Below are positions 49,222 to 58,176 of a DNA stretch of 64,000 nt, piece by piece (position 1 is the first letter of the stretch; every line of letters begins with the position of its first letter). Below the pieces are notes generated by a model that was not told where the DNA came from, did no database searches, and saw only the letters and a list, made by a program, of their open reading frames with translations. The DNA is from Actinocrinis sp035653575 (GTDB lineage Bacteria > Actinomycetota > Actinomycetes > Streptomycetales > Catenulisporaceae), in contig NZ_DASRBQ010000170.1 in NCBI RefSeq assembly GCF_035653575.1, positions 1-64,000 of the forward strand, given 5' to 3'. Position numbers and translations under genes: made by a program.

Positions 49222-51138
49222 TCAGCCCTGCGACCAGAGCTGGTTGCCTCCGCCGTTGCAGGTCCACAGGTCGACCAGCGAACCCGAGGCGGTCTTCTGG
49301 CCGATGACGTCGAGGCAGAGCCCGGATTCGCTGTTGGTCAGCGACCCATCGGGATGCAGCTCCCAGCGTTGGTTGCTGCCGCCGTTGCAGGTGTAGATGT
49401 CGACGATCGTGCCGGCGGACTTGCCCTGCTGGTAGGCGTCGAGGCACTTGTTGCCGTAGACGGTGACCGTGCCGTCGGGCTGCAGCGTGAACTCCTGGTT
49501 CGACGCGGCGGAGCAGGTCTCGATGTCGACCTGGGTGCCGTTCGTGGTCGAGCTGCCCGGCACCGCGAGGCAGCGGCCGGATTGGGCGCCCACGAGCTCC
49601 GATGCGCTCACGCCGCCGCTGCCGGGCTGACCGGAGCTGCCGAGGACGAAGGTACTCACGCTCTGGGCCGGCAGCGAGGTGCTGATCGTCGAGCCGGAGA
49701 TCGAGGGCGCACCGATGCTCGCCACGTTCTCGCTCGCGCTGGTGCGGTAAGCACCCTGCGACGTGATCGTGCCGCTGTTCAGGTTCAGGCTGAACGAGGT
49801 GGCCGCGGAGTTGGTGTTGGTGGCCACGACCGTCCAGGCGTTGTTCGCCCAGAAGGCCAGGGCCTGCACGCCGGAGGGGGCGCCGCTCAGGCCGTATCTG
49901 ACCGCCCCCGGCCGGACGAATCTGCTGTACTGCGCGAGGACGTAGAAGCGCTTCGAGATGTAAAAGTTCTGATCGTTGTCGGCGGCGTAGTTCGGGTTGT
50001 AGTAGATGAGCCCGTCGTTGTAGCCGCTGGAGTTGACGCTGGTCGCGCAGGTGGAGCTGGTCGTCGGGTCGCAGCCCATGACCGGGGAGAGGGCGGTCCA
50101 CCACTGGAACGCGCTGTCGTCGCCGTACGCGAAGTCGTTGTAGACGATCTTCGCGAGGGCGACGCCGCCGGAGATGGTGGGGTCGTACTGCGCGCCGTAG
50201 CCGCCGCCGGTGACCTGGCAGCAGATCTCGGTGGCCCACTTGGCCTTGCTGTTCACGTCGCCGAGCGCCGCGACCAGCTCCATCTGCGTCGCGCCCGGGA
50301 AGTCGTAGGTGTGGTGCGCGATCGCCGCGGTGTACGAGGGCGCGTTCGCGTCGGCGAGCCAGGTCGGCGCCTCGGAGAGCAGCTGCGTGGTCTTGCTCGA
50401 CTCGTCCGCGATCACCTTCGTCGACAGGCCGGCCGACCGCAGCGCCGAGCCGACCGCGTCGATCGTTCCGGCGCGCTCGGAGGCGGGAACGGCCATTCCC
50501 TCCTGGCTGCAGCTCGAGAAGCTGTTGTCGGGTTCGTTCATCGGGCTGATCTCGTTCAGCGTCACGCCCTGCGCGGCGAAGTGCGAGGCCACGGTGGCGA
50601 GGTAGCTGCCGTAGGCGGCCTCGTCCGCGGCGACCAGGGTGCCGGCGCAGCTCTGGTTGTTGCTGGTGTACTGCTCGGGGGCGCTGTTGACGAAGCCGAT
50701 CAGGTCGGGCACGCCGTCGGCCGCGGCCGCCTTGAGGAAGTACTGGCCGGTCGGGTCCTTCGTCCAGTCGTAGGACCCTGACGAGGTCAGGAAGGTGGGC
50801 GCGGCCCGCGGACCGCTGGCGACGCCCACTCCGCCGCCGCCGATGTTGTACCGGTACTGGCTCAGGTCCAGCCCGGCCGTGGTGAACAGCAGCGAGGCCG
50901 CCTTCGCCTGGTTGGCCGCGGAGAAGTTGGCCAGGTCATTGACCCACCAGGCGCCGGAGGCGCCGAAGCCCGCGACGGTCTGCGCGGGCGCGGTGATCTG
51001 GGCGACGGAGGATGCGGCCGGCGCGAGGCCGGCAGCGGTCTGATTCGGTGCCTCGGGATGGGTCCCGGCGACGAGCGCGAGGGCGGCCAGTCCGGCGAGA
51101 ACGGTGCGTAAGAGCGACCGCTCCAAGGATCGGGACAC
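49222..51138 (-). CDS. Secreted GH30-family glycoside hydrolase with ricin-B (CBM13) domain
   Basis: A 638-residue exported glycanase. The signal peptide is at about 1-25 (LLRTVLAGLAALALVAGT). A GH30 (beta/alpha)8 barrel with side beta-domain spans about 45-490, beginning QTVAGFGASGAWWVND. The likely acid/base Glu is in ISPMNEPDNSF and the nucleophile Glu in AKWATEICCQVTGG. Sequence style fits endo-beta-1,6-galactanase/related GH30 subfamilies, but specificity is undetermined. A Gly-Ser linker leads to a beta-trefoil (about 505-638) with QxW-type motifs NQEFTL, NQRWEL and NQLWSQ. GTG 51138 follows AGGAG at 7 nt. It lies downstream of a ROK regulator, which probably controls it. Confidence 0.92.
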   Translation of the reverse strand: MSRSLERSLLRTVLAGLAALALVAGTHPEAPNQTAAGLAPAASSVAQITAPAQTVAGFGASGAWWVNDLANFSAANQAKAASLLFTTAGLDLSQYRYNIGGGGVGVASGPRAAPTFLTSSGSYDWTKDPTGQYFLKAAAADGVPDLIGFVNSAPEQYTSNNQSCAGTLVAADEAAYGSYLATVASHFAAQGVTLNEISPMNEPDNSFSSCSQEGMAVPASERAGTIDAVGSALRSAGLSTKVIADESSKTTQLLSEAPTWLADANAPSYTAAIAHHTYDFPGATQMELVAALGDVNSKAKWATEICCQVTGGGYGAQYDPTISGGVALAKIVYNDFAYGDDSAFQWWTALSPVMGCDPTTSSTCATSVNSSGYNDGLIYYNPNYAADNDQNFYISKRFYVLAQYSRFVRPGAVRYGLSGAPSGVQALAFWANNAWTVVATNTNSAATSFSLNLNSGTITSQGAYRTSASENVASIGAPSISGSTISTSLPAQSVSTFVLGSSGQPGSGGVSASELVGAQSGRCLAVPGSSTTNGTQVDIETCSAASNQEFTLQPDGTVTVYGNKCLDAYQQGKSAGTIVDIYTCNGGSNQRWELHPDGSLTNSESGLCLDVIGQKTASGSLVDLWTCNGGGNQLWSQG

Positions 51139-51320
51139 TGCTGCTCTCCTCTCTGAGAGCGATGCGTCAGGGCGCGCGGACCGGAAAGCTAACCGGTCGC
51201 CACCCCTTCGTCAACCCCATAGAGAAAGTCGCGAGCAGCACATGGCACGCCGACATCGACGAACACGGACATTCCCACAGCCGGCGGCGCCGCGACGGGC
51301 TGCGCGCCGGGCCCGGCGTG

Positions 51321-52514
51321 CTACGACCGGCTTGGTGCGAGCGCTCCCTCGAGCGCGAAAGTCGCGGCGCCCAGACTCACCGGGTTGGTCGCGATCGGGC
51401 ACAGCATGATGCGGGTGTGCTCGAGCGGCCGCGGCAGCGCGTGCTCCGCCACCGCCTCGCGCATGCCGGTGACCAGCGCGTCGCCGAGGCGCGCCGCCAC
51501 CCAGCTACTGAGCACGATCACCTGTGGGTTGAGCAGGTTCACCAGGTTGCCCACCGCCACGCCGAGGTACCGCGCCGTGCGCTTGACCGTCTCGACCGCA
51601 GCCGCCTCGCCCTTGGCCAGCGCCTCGGCCAGCGCGTCGATCGCAGCGGTCTGATCCGCGCGCAGCAGGGCGCTGTCCGGGTCGACCTCTCGCAGTGTGT
51701 TGATGATGCCCAGCGACCCGACGTACGCTTCAACGCAGCCCATCGCGCCGCAGTGGCAGGCCCGGCCGTCCAGGACCAGCGTGGTGTGCCCCCACTCCCC
51801 CGCGGTGTTGGACGCGCCGCGGTAGAGCGAACCGCCCACCGCGATCCCGGCGCCGACGCCGGTGCCGAGGTTGACCACCACGACGTCGTCGCAGCCGCGT
51901 GCCGCGCCGAACCAGAGCTCGGCGACGGTGCAGGCCATCAGCGGATTGTCGAGGTAGATCGGGAACTCGAGCTGCTCGGCGAGCAGCTCGCGCAGCGGCA
52001 CCTCGTGCCAGTTCCAGTTGGGCGCGAAGACGGAAAGGCCGCCCTCGCGCTCGACCTGTCCCGGCATGCTGACCCCGACGCCGAAGACCAGCCCGGCGTC
52101 CACCCCGGCGTCGGAGAGCACCGTGCGCACCCCGGAGGCGATGTGCCCGACCACCTGCTCCGGCCGGTTCTCGCTTGCGGACAGCGGCTCCTCGGCCCGG
52201 GCCAGCAGTCGAAGCGCCAGGTCGAACAGCTCGACGTGGATGTACGTCTCCGCGACGTCGACGCCGATCAGCGCGCCGCCGTCGGCCTTCATGGCGACAA
52301 GACCCCGCGGCCGCCCGCCGTCCGAGTCCTCGAAGCCGACCTCCACCAGCACGCCGCGCTCGAGCAGTTCTCCGACCAGGTTGGCGACCGTGGCCAGGCT
52401 GAGCCCGGTGGCCGCGGCGAGCTCCTGCCGAGAGACCGGCGACTGCGCGATCACGTAGCGCAGCAGCTCATTGCGATTGGCCCGGCGGATATCCCGAGAC
52501 GTGCGCTTCACCAA
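51321..52514 (-). CDS. ROK-family transcriptional regulator (XylR/NagC-like)
   Basis: A 397-residue sugar-responsive regulator. The N-terminal MarR-like winged helix (about 10-70) includes SRQELAAATGLSLATVANLV. The ROK domain has VVVVNLGTGVGAGIAVGG and the zinc motif CHCGAMGCVEAY, then LVNLLNPQVIVLSSWV. It typically represses sugar-utilisation genes until a sugar ligand binds. The GH30 gene follows 182 bp downstream in the same direction and is the likely target. The start is TTG 52514 or GTG 52511, after AGGGGCGG. Confidence 0.92.
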   Translation of the reverse strand: MVKRTSRDIRRANRNELLRYVIAQSPVSRQELAAATGLSLATVANLVGELLERGVLVEVGFEDSDGGRPRGLVAMKADGGALIGVDVAETYIHVELFDLALRLLARAEEPLSASENRPEQVVGHIASGVRTVLSDAGVDAGLVFGVGVSMPGQVEREGGLSVFAPNWNWHEVPLRELLAEQLEFPIYLDNPLMACTVAELWFGAARGCDDVVVVNLGTGVGAGIAVGGSLYRGASNTAGEWGHTTLVLDGRACHCGAMGCVEAYVGSLGIINTLREVDPDSALLRADQTAAIDALAEALAKGEAAAVETVKRTARYLGVAVGNLVNLLNPQVIVLSSWVAARLGDALVTGMREAVAEHALPRPLEHTRIMLCPIATNPVSLGAATFALEGALAPSRS

Positions 52515-52769
52515 CTGACCGCCCCTTTGTGGACCATGGCCCGTGCAGTACGAACGCTGAGAGCTTAGCTCTCGTTACCATCCGGCACCGCCGGTACCAG
52601 CATATTTCGGCGGAGTTTCGACGGCGGCCGCCGAGTGCGGACGCCTTGCGGATCCGGCGCCGCGCCCACGCGGTGTGAACGCGCGCCACCTGCGCCACTC
52701 CTTACGAAGCCGTGACGCCCGCGCGCCGCCCTTTCCCCCTGCCCTGCTCCGCCGCCTAGCGTGGCTGCC

Positions 52770-53834
52770 ATGAGGGTACTCGTCACCGGAGCCGCCGGAT
52801 TCATCGGATCGCACATCGTCGAGTCGCTGCTGGACTCGGGGCACGAGGCGGTGGCGTTCGACGCGCTGCTGCCGGCCGTGCATCCGGAACCCGAGCGGTC
52901 GCGGGAGCGGATCCCGGCCGGGGTCGAGTTCATCCGGGCCGACGTGCGCGACGCGGACGCCCTCGAGCGCGCCCTGCGCGGAGTCGACGCGGTGTGCCAC
53001 CAGGCGGCGATGGTCGGCCTCGGGCTCAACCTGGACGACGCGCCGGATTACGCGGGGTGCAACGACCTCGGCACGGCGGTGCTGCTCGCCGCGATGGCGC
53101 GCACCGGTGTATCAAGGCTCTCGCTCGCATCGTCGATGGTCGTGTACGGCGAGGGCCGTTACGACTGCGCCGAGCACGGCCGGGTGGAACCGGGACCGCG
53201 CGTCACCGCGGACCTGGCGGAAGGCCGCTTCGAACCGCCATGCCCGCACTGCGGCGAGGCGCTGGCCCCCGGCATGGTCGACGAGGACGCGAGGCTCGAC
53301 CCCCGCAATGTCTACGCCGCGACCAAGGCGGCACAGGAATACCTGGCGACCTCGTGGGCACGCGCCGCCGAAGGGACGGTCGCGATGCTGCGGTACCACA
53401 ACGTCTACGGGCCGCGGATGCCGCGCGACACGCCGTACGCCGGCGTCGCAGCGATCTTCCGCTCCGAGCTGCAGGCCGGACGGCCGCCGCGGGTCTTCGA
53501 GGACGGCGGGCAGCGGCGCGACTTCGTGCACGTGCGAGACATCGCGACGGCTAACGTCGCGGCCCTGGAATGGACCGGAAAGGCGGATCCGGGCGCCGGT
53601 CGGGCGTTCAACGTCGGCAGCGGCACGCCGCGTACGGTCGGCGAGCTCGCCGCGGGTCTGGCGGAGGCGATGGGCGGGCCCGCGCCGGTGGTCACCGGCC
53701 AGTACCGGCTCGGCGACGTGCGGCACGTGACCGCCTCGAATCTGCGGCTGCGCACCGAGCTCGGCTGGGCACCTGCCGTAAGTTTTGCCGATGGTCTCGC
53801 CCAGTTCGTTGTCCCGGCAGGCGCGCAATGCTGA
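52770..53834 (+). CDS. NAD-dependent epimerase/dehydratase with CxxC insertion
   Basis: A 354-residue extended short-chain dehydrogenase. The NAD fold is VLVTGAAGFIGSHIVESLL, the Ser site LSLASSMVVYGEG and the Tyr-Lys pair NVYAATKAAQEY. An insertion between Ser and Tyr (about residues 130-180) contains YDCAEHG and PCPHCGEAL, a possible zinc knuckle not found in GalE or RmlB. The tail has VFEDGGQRRDFVHVRDIATA. The sugar-nucleotide substrate is unknown. ATG 52770 has no ribosome site and may be leaderless; GTG 52761 is the alternative. Such CPxCG epimerases can occur near the glycosyltransferase/DUF2064 genes found 5 kb downstream. Confidence 0.9.
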   Translation: MRVLVTGAAGFIGSHIVESLLDSGHEAVAFDALLPAVHPEPERSRERIPAGVEFIRADVRDADALERALRGVDAVCHQAAMVGLGLNLDDAPDYAGCNDLGTAVLLAAMARTGVSRLSLASSMVVYGEGRYDCAEHGRVEPGPRVTADLAEGRFEPPCPHCGEALAPGMVDEDARLDPRNVYAATKAAQEYLATSWARAAEGTVAMLRYHNVYGPRMPRDTPYAGVAAIFRSELQAGRPPRVFEDGGQRRDFVHVRDIATANVAALEWTGKADPGAGRAFNVGSGTPRTVGELAAGLAEAMGGPAPVVTGQYRLGDVRHVTASNLRLRTELGWAPAVSFADGLAQFVVPAGAQC

Positions 53835-53843
53835 GCTAGGGGT

Positions 53844-54743
53844 ATGCGCCTACTTATTCACCCACGTACCCGTACCCACACCCGCACCCTCGCTGCCGCG
53901 GCCGCGGCCGGACTTCTAGCCGCCGTCCTGCCCGCCTCGGCCGCCCACGCCGCGACCGGCATTACCGGTTGGACTCAGGTCACCCACTACCTGGAGAACA
54001 GCCTGACCGCAGGTCAGGGCGTGGCCACCGTCGACCCGGCCGGCGCCGCCTCATACCAGCTTTACCGCGGCGACGCCTCGATCCCGCTCGGCGTGCGGAT
54101 CGAGGGCTGGAACCACGTCGGCGACCCGGACTCGGCCGCCGGTTACATCTTCGACGCCTACCAGAGCGGCTCCTCGTCTCCGACCTCGAAGATGTTCCGC
54201 GTCACGACGCCCTCAGGATCAGCCTACGAATACACGCACACCCTGCTGCCCGGTGAGGAGTACAACAACTCGTTCGTCGCGGTCTCCCCGGACACGCAGT
54301 GGATGATCGCGGGCGAGTGGGACACCATGTCGCATCTGCAGATCTACCCGACGCCGATCCTCAACCCGCAGACCGCGCCGAACGGCGGCAGCCTCGCGCT
54401 GTCCGGGTACGTCCAGCTCGACCACCAGGTCGCCGACGTGCAGGGCTGCGACTTCGTCACCGCCACCAAGTTGATCTGCTCCTCGGACGACAGCAGCCAG
54501 TCGCTCTTCCCGGACCCGAAGCCGCTGCTGGAGGTGGACCTGGCGCATGCGCCGACCGGGGGCGACGTCACCGGCCACGTCACCGACCTGGGGCCGATTC
54601 CGCAAACCAACAGCATCTGCTCGGGCAGCTTCGAGGCCGAGGGCCTGGACTACGACCCGACGACCGGCATCCTGCGGGTCGAGGTCGTGCAGCCGGGCGT
54701 CTGCGTGGTGGCCACGACGGTCTACGAGTACAAGGCGAGCTAG
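53844..54743 (+). CDS. Secreted protein of unknown function
   Basis: A 299-residue exported protein. The basic N-terminus and hydrophobic core LAAAAAAGLLAAVLPASAAHA end in a signal-peptidase site near residue 37. The mature part is beta-rich and soluble: GWTQVTHYLENSLTAGQGVA, VRIEGWNHVGDPDSAAGYIF, SFVAVSPDTQWMIAGEWDTM and YVQLDHQVADVQGCDFVTA. Four cysteines suggest two disulfides. The blade-like spacing is compatible with a beta-propeller, but no family is recognised. The gene starts 9 bp after the epimerase stop, so cotranscription is possible. Confidence 0.78.
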   Translation: MRLLIHPRTRTHTRTLAAAAAAGLLAAVLPASAAHAATGITGWTQVTHYLENSLTAGQGVATVDPAGAASYQLYRGDASIPLGVRIEGWNHVGDPDSAAGYIFDAYQSGSSSPTSKMFRVTTPSGSAYEYTHTLLPGEEYNNSFVAVSPDTQWMIAGEWDTMSHLQIYPTPILNPQTAPNGGSLALSGYVQLDHQVADVQGCDFVTATKLICSSDDSSQSLFPDPKPLLEVDLAHAPTGGDVTGHVTDLGPIPQTNSICSGSFEAEGLDYDPTTGILRVEVVQPGVCVVATTVYEYKAS

Positions 54744-55003
54744 CGCTCAACGCGCCGCCCGCACGGTTCCCGCCCGCGCGCTCAGCTGACCATCGGTTCA
54801 CTTAGACCCATTCAGGTGAGCGCGCGAGCACAAGGCTCGACCGTTCCTTGCGCGCGCCGGGCTTGCGGAGCAGTCTCCGTGACAAGGACCTGCCGACGGC
54901 GCACTCGGCTGCCGCCCGCTTCGTGCCGCGCCCCGCGGCGCCGCCGACTTGTCACGGCAGTCGGCGACGTCCGCCGGGCGTGGCCGAGGAGGGAGATGGT
55001 CCG

Positions 55004-55294
55004 ATGCGCACGATGCTGACGGTGGAGCTGGACACCGAGGTCGCCAACAAGCAGATCAGCGACGGCAGCATGGGCAAGGCGGTGGAAGAGGTCCTGGGCA
55101 CGCTCAAGCCGGAGGCCGCGTACTTCTACCCGCACAACGGGCACCGCGCGATGTTGCTGGTGGTCGACCTGCCCGACGAGTCGTCGATCGTATCGACGTG
55201 TGAGCCGTTCTGGCTCCAGCTCGGCGCCCACGTCGAGCTCGTCCCGTGCATGAGCGCGGACGACCTGCGCAGTGGGCTGAGCCACCTCGGCTGA
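55004..55294 (+). CDS. Small alpha/beta protein of unknown function
   Basis: A 96-residue protein, apparently a dimeric alpha+beta-barrel-like fold: MRTMLTVELDTEVANKQISD, KAVEEVLGTLKPEAAYFYPH, RAMLLVVDLPDESSIVSTCE and AHVELVPCMSADDLRSGLSH. Similar ~95-residue proteins with PEAAYF and the EPFW-like motif are widespread and uncharacterised. ATG 55004 was chosen for GGAGGGAG upstream; the frame extends to 54848 without support. It converges on the DUF1697 gene, 5 bp apart. Confidence 0.82.
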   Translation: MRTMLTVELDTEVANKQISDGSMGKAVEEVLGTLKPEAAYFYPHNGHRAMLLVVDLPDESSIVSTCEPFWLQLGAHVELVPCMSADDLRSGLSHLG

Positions 55295-55299
55295 GGAGG

Positions 55300-55884
55300 C
55301 TAACCGGCTGCGGAAGCCATTTCCGCCAACGCCTTGACGGTGTTCCAATTCCGGCCGGTCGCGATGATTCCCTTCAGGCGGCCGGCCGGTTTCGCCAGCG
55401 CGGCGGCCAGCTCGGAGCGGCCGAGCCCGTTCGGCGCGTAGAGGTACATGACCTGTTCGCCGAGCCGGAACTCCTCCGGGAGGAAGGCCGGCTGGTCGAT
55501 GTCGGCATAGCGGTCCGCGGTGACGTCGGTCGAGTAGAAGACCGCGTGCAGCTGCTTGCCTTCCAGGGTTTCCGCCGGGAACGGGCACGCCTTGATCACG
55601 GCGTTGAGGTACGCCCCGGTGCGCACCAGGCAGGGCACCTCGAAGCCGAACCGCTCCGCGAGCGCCGCCGAGATCCGGGCGGCGATCGCGGCCGGGTCGG
55701 GCGCGTCCGCCGTGGCGTGCGGCACATCGAAGACGGCGTTGCCGCTGGCGAGGTAGGTGCGCACGTCCAGGTAGCCCAGCCCGGCGAGCAGCTCGCGCAG
55801 GTCGGCCATCGGAACCTTGCGCTTCCCGACGTTGACCGCCGCGAGCAGCGCCACGTACGTCGTGCTCTCGGCCGTGGTCGTCAT
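55300..55884 (-). CDS. DUF1697-domain protein
   Basis: A 194-residue protein matching DUF1697: TYVALLAAVNVGKRKVPMAD, LRELLAGLGYLDVRTYLASG, NAVFD, then a central VPCLVRTGAYLNAVIKACPF and the C-terminal ATGRNWNTVKALAEMA, the family's most conserved part. Function is unknown. ATG at 55884. It stands alone between the small protein and the two-component system. Confidence 0.92.
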   Translation of the reverse strand: MTTTAESTTYVALLAAVNVGKRKVPMADLRELLAGLGYLDVRTYLASGNAVFDVPHATADAPDPAAIAARISAALAERFGFEVPCLVRTGAYLNAVIKACPFPAETLEGKQLHAVFYSTDVTADRYADIDQPAFLPEEFRLGEQVMYLYAPNGLGRSELAAALAKPAGRLKGIIATGRNWNTVKALAEMASAAG

Positions 55885-55972
55885 GCCGCCAGTCTAGGGA
55901 GGCGGACCGACAGCGGATCGGCCCCGAGCGCCGATCCGCCTCGGCCCGGTCGCTCGGCCGCGCCGCGGCCGC

Positions 55973-57151
55973 TCAGCCGACCGGCACCGGCAGCCGGACC
56001 TCGAACCGGCAGCCGCCGACCACGTTACGCACGTCCACCTCGCCGGCGTGCGCTTCGACGATGCCGCGCACGATGGCCAGCCCGAGGCCGGCGCCCGCGA
56101 GAGGCTCGGGGGTGCGGGCCGCGGTGCCGCGCCAGGCCACCTCGAAGACCCGGTCCAGGTCCTCGTCGGGGATGCCGCCGCAGGCGTCCACGACCGCGAG
56201 TACCGCGTGCCCGTCCCGCTCGGTCGCTTCGACGCGGACCTCGCCGGCGCTCGGGGTGTGCCGGATCGCGTTGGCGACCAGGTTGGTCAGCGCCCGGGAC
56301 AGCTCCCGCGGATCCACGCGCACGGCCAGCGGGGTGCGCACATCCGCCTCCAGCGCCACGCCGCAGGCCCTGGCGAGCGGATCGGCGCCGATCACCGCCT
56401 CGTCCACGAGATCGGTCAGCGGCACGCGCTCAAGCGTGAGGCGCAGCGCACCGGCGTGGATCCGGGACATCTCGAACAGGTCGTCCACCATCCCGGCCAG
56501 CCGGTCCACCGACATGCGGATCTGGGTGTGGTAGCGCAGCGGGTCGGTCGCGACGCCGTCCTCCAGCGCCTCCGCCATCGCCCGCAGGCCGGCCAGCGGC
56601 GTGCGCAGGTCGTGCGAGACCCAGGCGACCAGCTCGCGGCGTGAGCGTTCCAGGGCGCGCTCGCGCTCGCGGGAGTCGGCCAGCCGCGCCGCGGTGATGG
56701 CCAGCTCGCGGCTGAGGTCGTCGAGTTCCGCGGTGGCGAGGGAGACCGGACCTGCCCGTTCCGGCAGCGGGCCCGGGGCCGCGTGCCGGCCGGCGCGGGA
56801 GGACGGGAAGTCGAAGTCGCTGCCTTCGTCGCCGAGCGCGCGCATCGCGTTGCGCAGCGCGCGGCTGTCCGCGGTGACGCTGCGGGCCAGCGGTATCGCC
56901 ATGGCGAGCGCGACGACTCCGGCCGCGATGCACACCACGAGCGCGACGCCGAAGTCGTGCTTGGAGAGGAACATCTTCTGCGCGGCGGCGAGCACTCCGG
57001 CGACCATCGCCAGCACGGTGAACATGGCCACCGCGAAGAGTTTCAGGCGCATCGAGCGGCCGCGCAGCATGCGCAGCACGAGCAGGCCCAGCACGCCGAC
57101 GCCGATCGAACTGCCGCCACCGATCAAGACGATCAGGACGTTGTCGCTCAC
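55973..57151 (-). CDS. Sensor histidine kinase
   Basis: A 392-residue membrane kinase. There are three hydrophobic segments at about 5-27, 37-58 and 68-90, with very short loops outside, so sensing is probably within the membrane. A linker with coiled helix leads to the H-box RRELVAWVSHDLRTPLAGLR (His near 180). ATPase boxes follow: N-box ALTNLVANAIRHTPS, G1 VVDACGGIPDEDL and G2 AGAGLGLAIVRGIVEAHAGE. No canonical HAMP is obvious. GTG 57151 overlaps the stop of the response regulator gene (GTGA), so the two are cotranslated. Confidence 0.94.
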   Translation of the reverse strand: MSDNVLIVLIGGGSSIGVGVLGLLVLRMLRGRSMRLKLFAVAMFTVLAMVAGVLAAAQKMFLSKHDFGVALVVCIAAGVVALAMAIPLARSVTADSRALRNAMRALGDEGSDFDFPSSRAGRHAAPGPLPERAGPVSLATAELDDLSRELAITAARLADSRERERALERSRRELVAWVSHDLRTPLAGLRAMAEALEDGVATDPLRYHTQIRMSVDRLAGMVDDLFEMSRIHAGALRLTLERVPLTDLVDEAVIGADPLARACGVALEADVRTPLAVRVDPRELSRALTNLVANAIRHTPSAGEVRVEATERDGHAVLAVVDACGGIPDEDLDRVFEVAWRGTAARTPEPLAGAGLGLAIVRGIVEAHAGEVDVRNVVGGCRFEVRLPVPVG

Positions 57152-58023
57152 TGGTGCGCTCCGGAAGGCGGGCCGGGTCGGGCCGGGTCGGTGGACGGAC
57201 GGGACTGGCTGGCCGGCGGGTGGTTGCCGGACACGTTCGGGGACACGTCAGCCTGACCACGTTGGCTGCGCTGCGCCGGTTCAGTGCGGCGGGCCGCAAG
57301 GGGCGGCTCCGGTAATTCCTGCGCCTCCGGCGGGTCGAGCCGATAGCCGACGCCCCAGACCGTGACCAGCAGCCGCGGCTCGGCCGGGTCCTGCTCGATC
57401 TTCTCGCGCAGCCGGCGCACGTGCACGGTCACCGTGGACTGGTCGCCGTAGTCCCAGCCCCAGACCAGCTGCATCAGCTCGGCGCGGGTGAAGGCCTGGC
57501 CGGGATGCGCGAGGAGGAAGGCGAGCAGGTCGAACTCCCGGCCGGTGAGCGAGAGCGGCTCGCCGCCCCTGGTCGCCTGGTGGCCGGTGACGTCGACCTC
57601 GAGATCGCCGACCCGCCGGATGTCGGCGGCCTGGTCGGGCGGGGCCGCGGCGTGCCTGGCCCGGCGCAGCACCGAGTTGGCGCGCAGGGACAGCTCGCGC
57701 GGGCTGAACGGCTTGGTGACGTAGTCGTCCGCGCCGAGTTCCAGGCCCAGGATCCGGTCATGCTCCTCGCCGCGCGCGGTCAGCATGATGACCGGCACCG
57801 GGCCGAGCCGGCGGATGCGCCGGTAGACCTCGAAGCCGTCGAATCCGGGCAGCATGAGGTCGAGCACGATCAGGTCGGGCCGCTTGAGGTGCGCGGAGGC
57901 CACCGCGCTCGGCCCGTCCGCGGCGAGCCTGACCCGGTGGCCGCAGCGACGCAGATACGCGGCGACGACCTCCGACACGGTGGGGTCGTCGTCGACGACG
58001 AGCACGTCAGCGCTGGCTTCCAT
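57148..58023 (-). CDS. OmpR-family response regulator with C-terminal tail
   Basis: A 291-residue regulator. The receiver domain (about 5-118) has acidic pocket VVDDDPTVS, phosphoacceptor Asp in IVLDLMLPGFDG (near 53) and YVTKPFSPRELSLR. The winged helix (about 140-232) has LSLTGREFDLLAFLLAHPGQ, RAELMQLVWGWDYG and VTVHVRRLREKIE. An extra ~55-residue Pro/Gln/Ser/Arg-rich tail follows, absent from typical members. The gene is divergent from the fused glycosyltransferase operon across 153 bp containing TTACGG repeats, so this operon is the likely target. ATG 58023 is chosen; GTG 58032 is possible. Confidence 0.94.
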   Translation of the reverse strand: MEASADVLVVDDDPTVSEVVAAYLRRCGHRVRLAADGPSAVASAHLKRPDLIVLDLMLPGFDGFEVYRRIRRLGPVPVIMLTARGEEHDRILGLELGADDYVTKPFSPRELSLRANSVLRRARHAAAPPDQAADIRRVGDLEVDVTGHQATRGGEPLSLTGREFDLLAFLLAHPGQAFTRAELMQLVWGWDYGDQSTVTVHVRRLREKIEQDPAEPRLLVTVWGVGYRLDPPEAQELPEPPLAARRTEPAQRSQRGQADVSPNVSGNHPPASQSRPSTDPARPGPPSGAHQ

Positions 58024-58073
58024 TCCGACCACTCTAAGCCGCGGCGCAAGGCCCGGAACCCTCGCGGCATGCG

Positions 58074-58125
58074 GTTCTTTACTCCGTAAGAACTGGCGGA
58101 CCTGGCGATTACGGAGCTCTTACGG
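58074..58125. promoter_or_regulatory. Candidate response-regulator binding region
   Basis: TTACGG occurs as a direct repeat at 58109-58114 and 58120-58125 (11-bp period, one helical turn) and inverted at 58084-58089. A wider dyad GTTCTT (58074-58079) / AAGAAC (58088-58093) overlaps it. OmpR-type regulators usually bind such direct repeats. The site lies 51-103 bp upstream of the response regulator gene and 52-103 bp upstream of the glycosyltransferase gene. Confidence 0.6.
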
Positions 58126-58176
58126 CCACCGCCGAAGACGGGCCTTCCGGCGGCGCGGCTGACACGGTGGTGCGCT

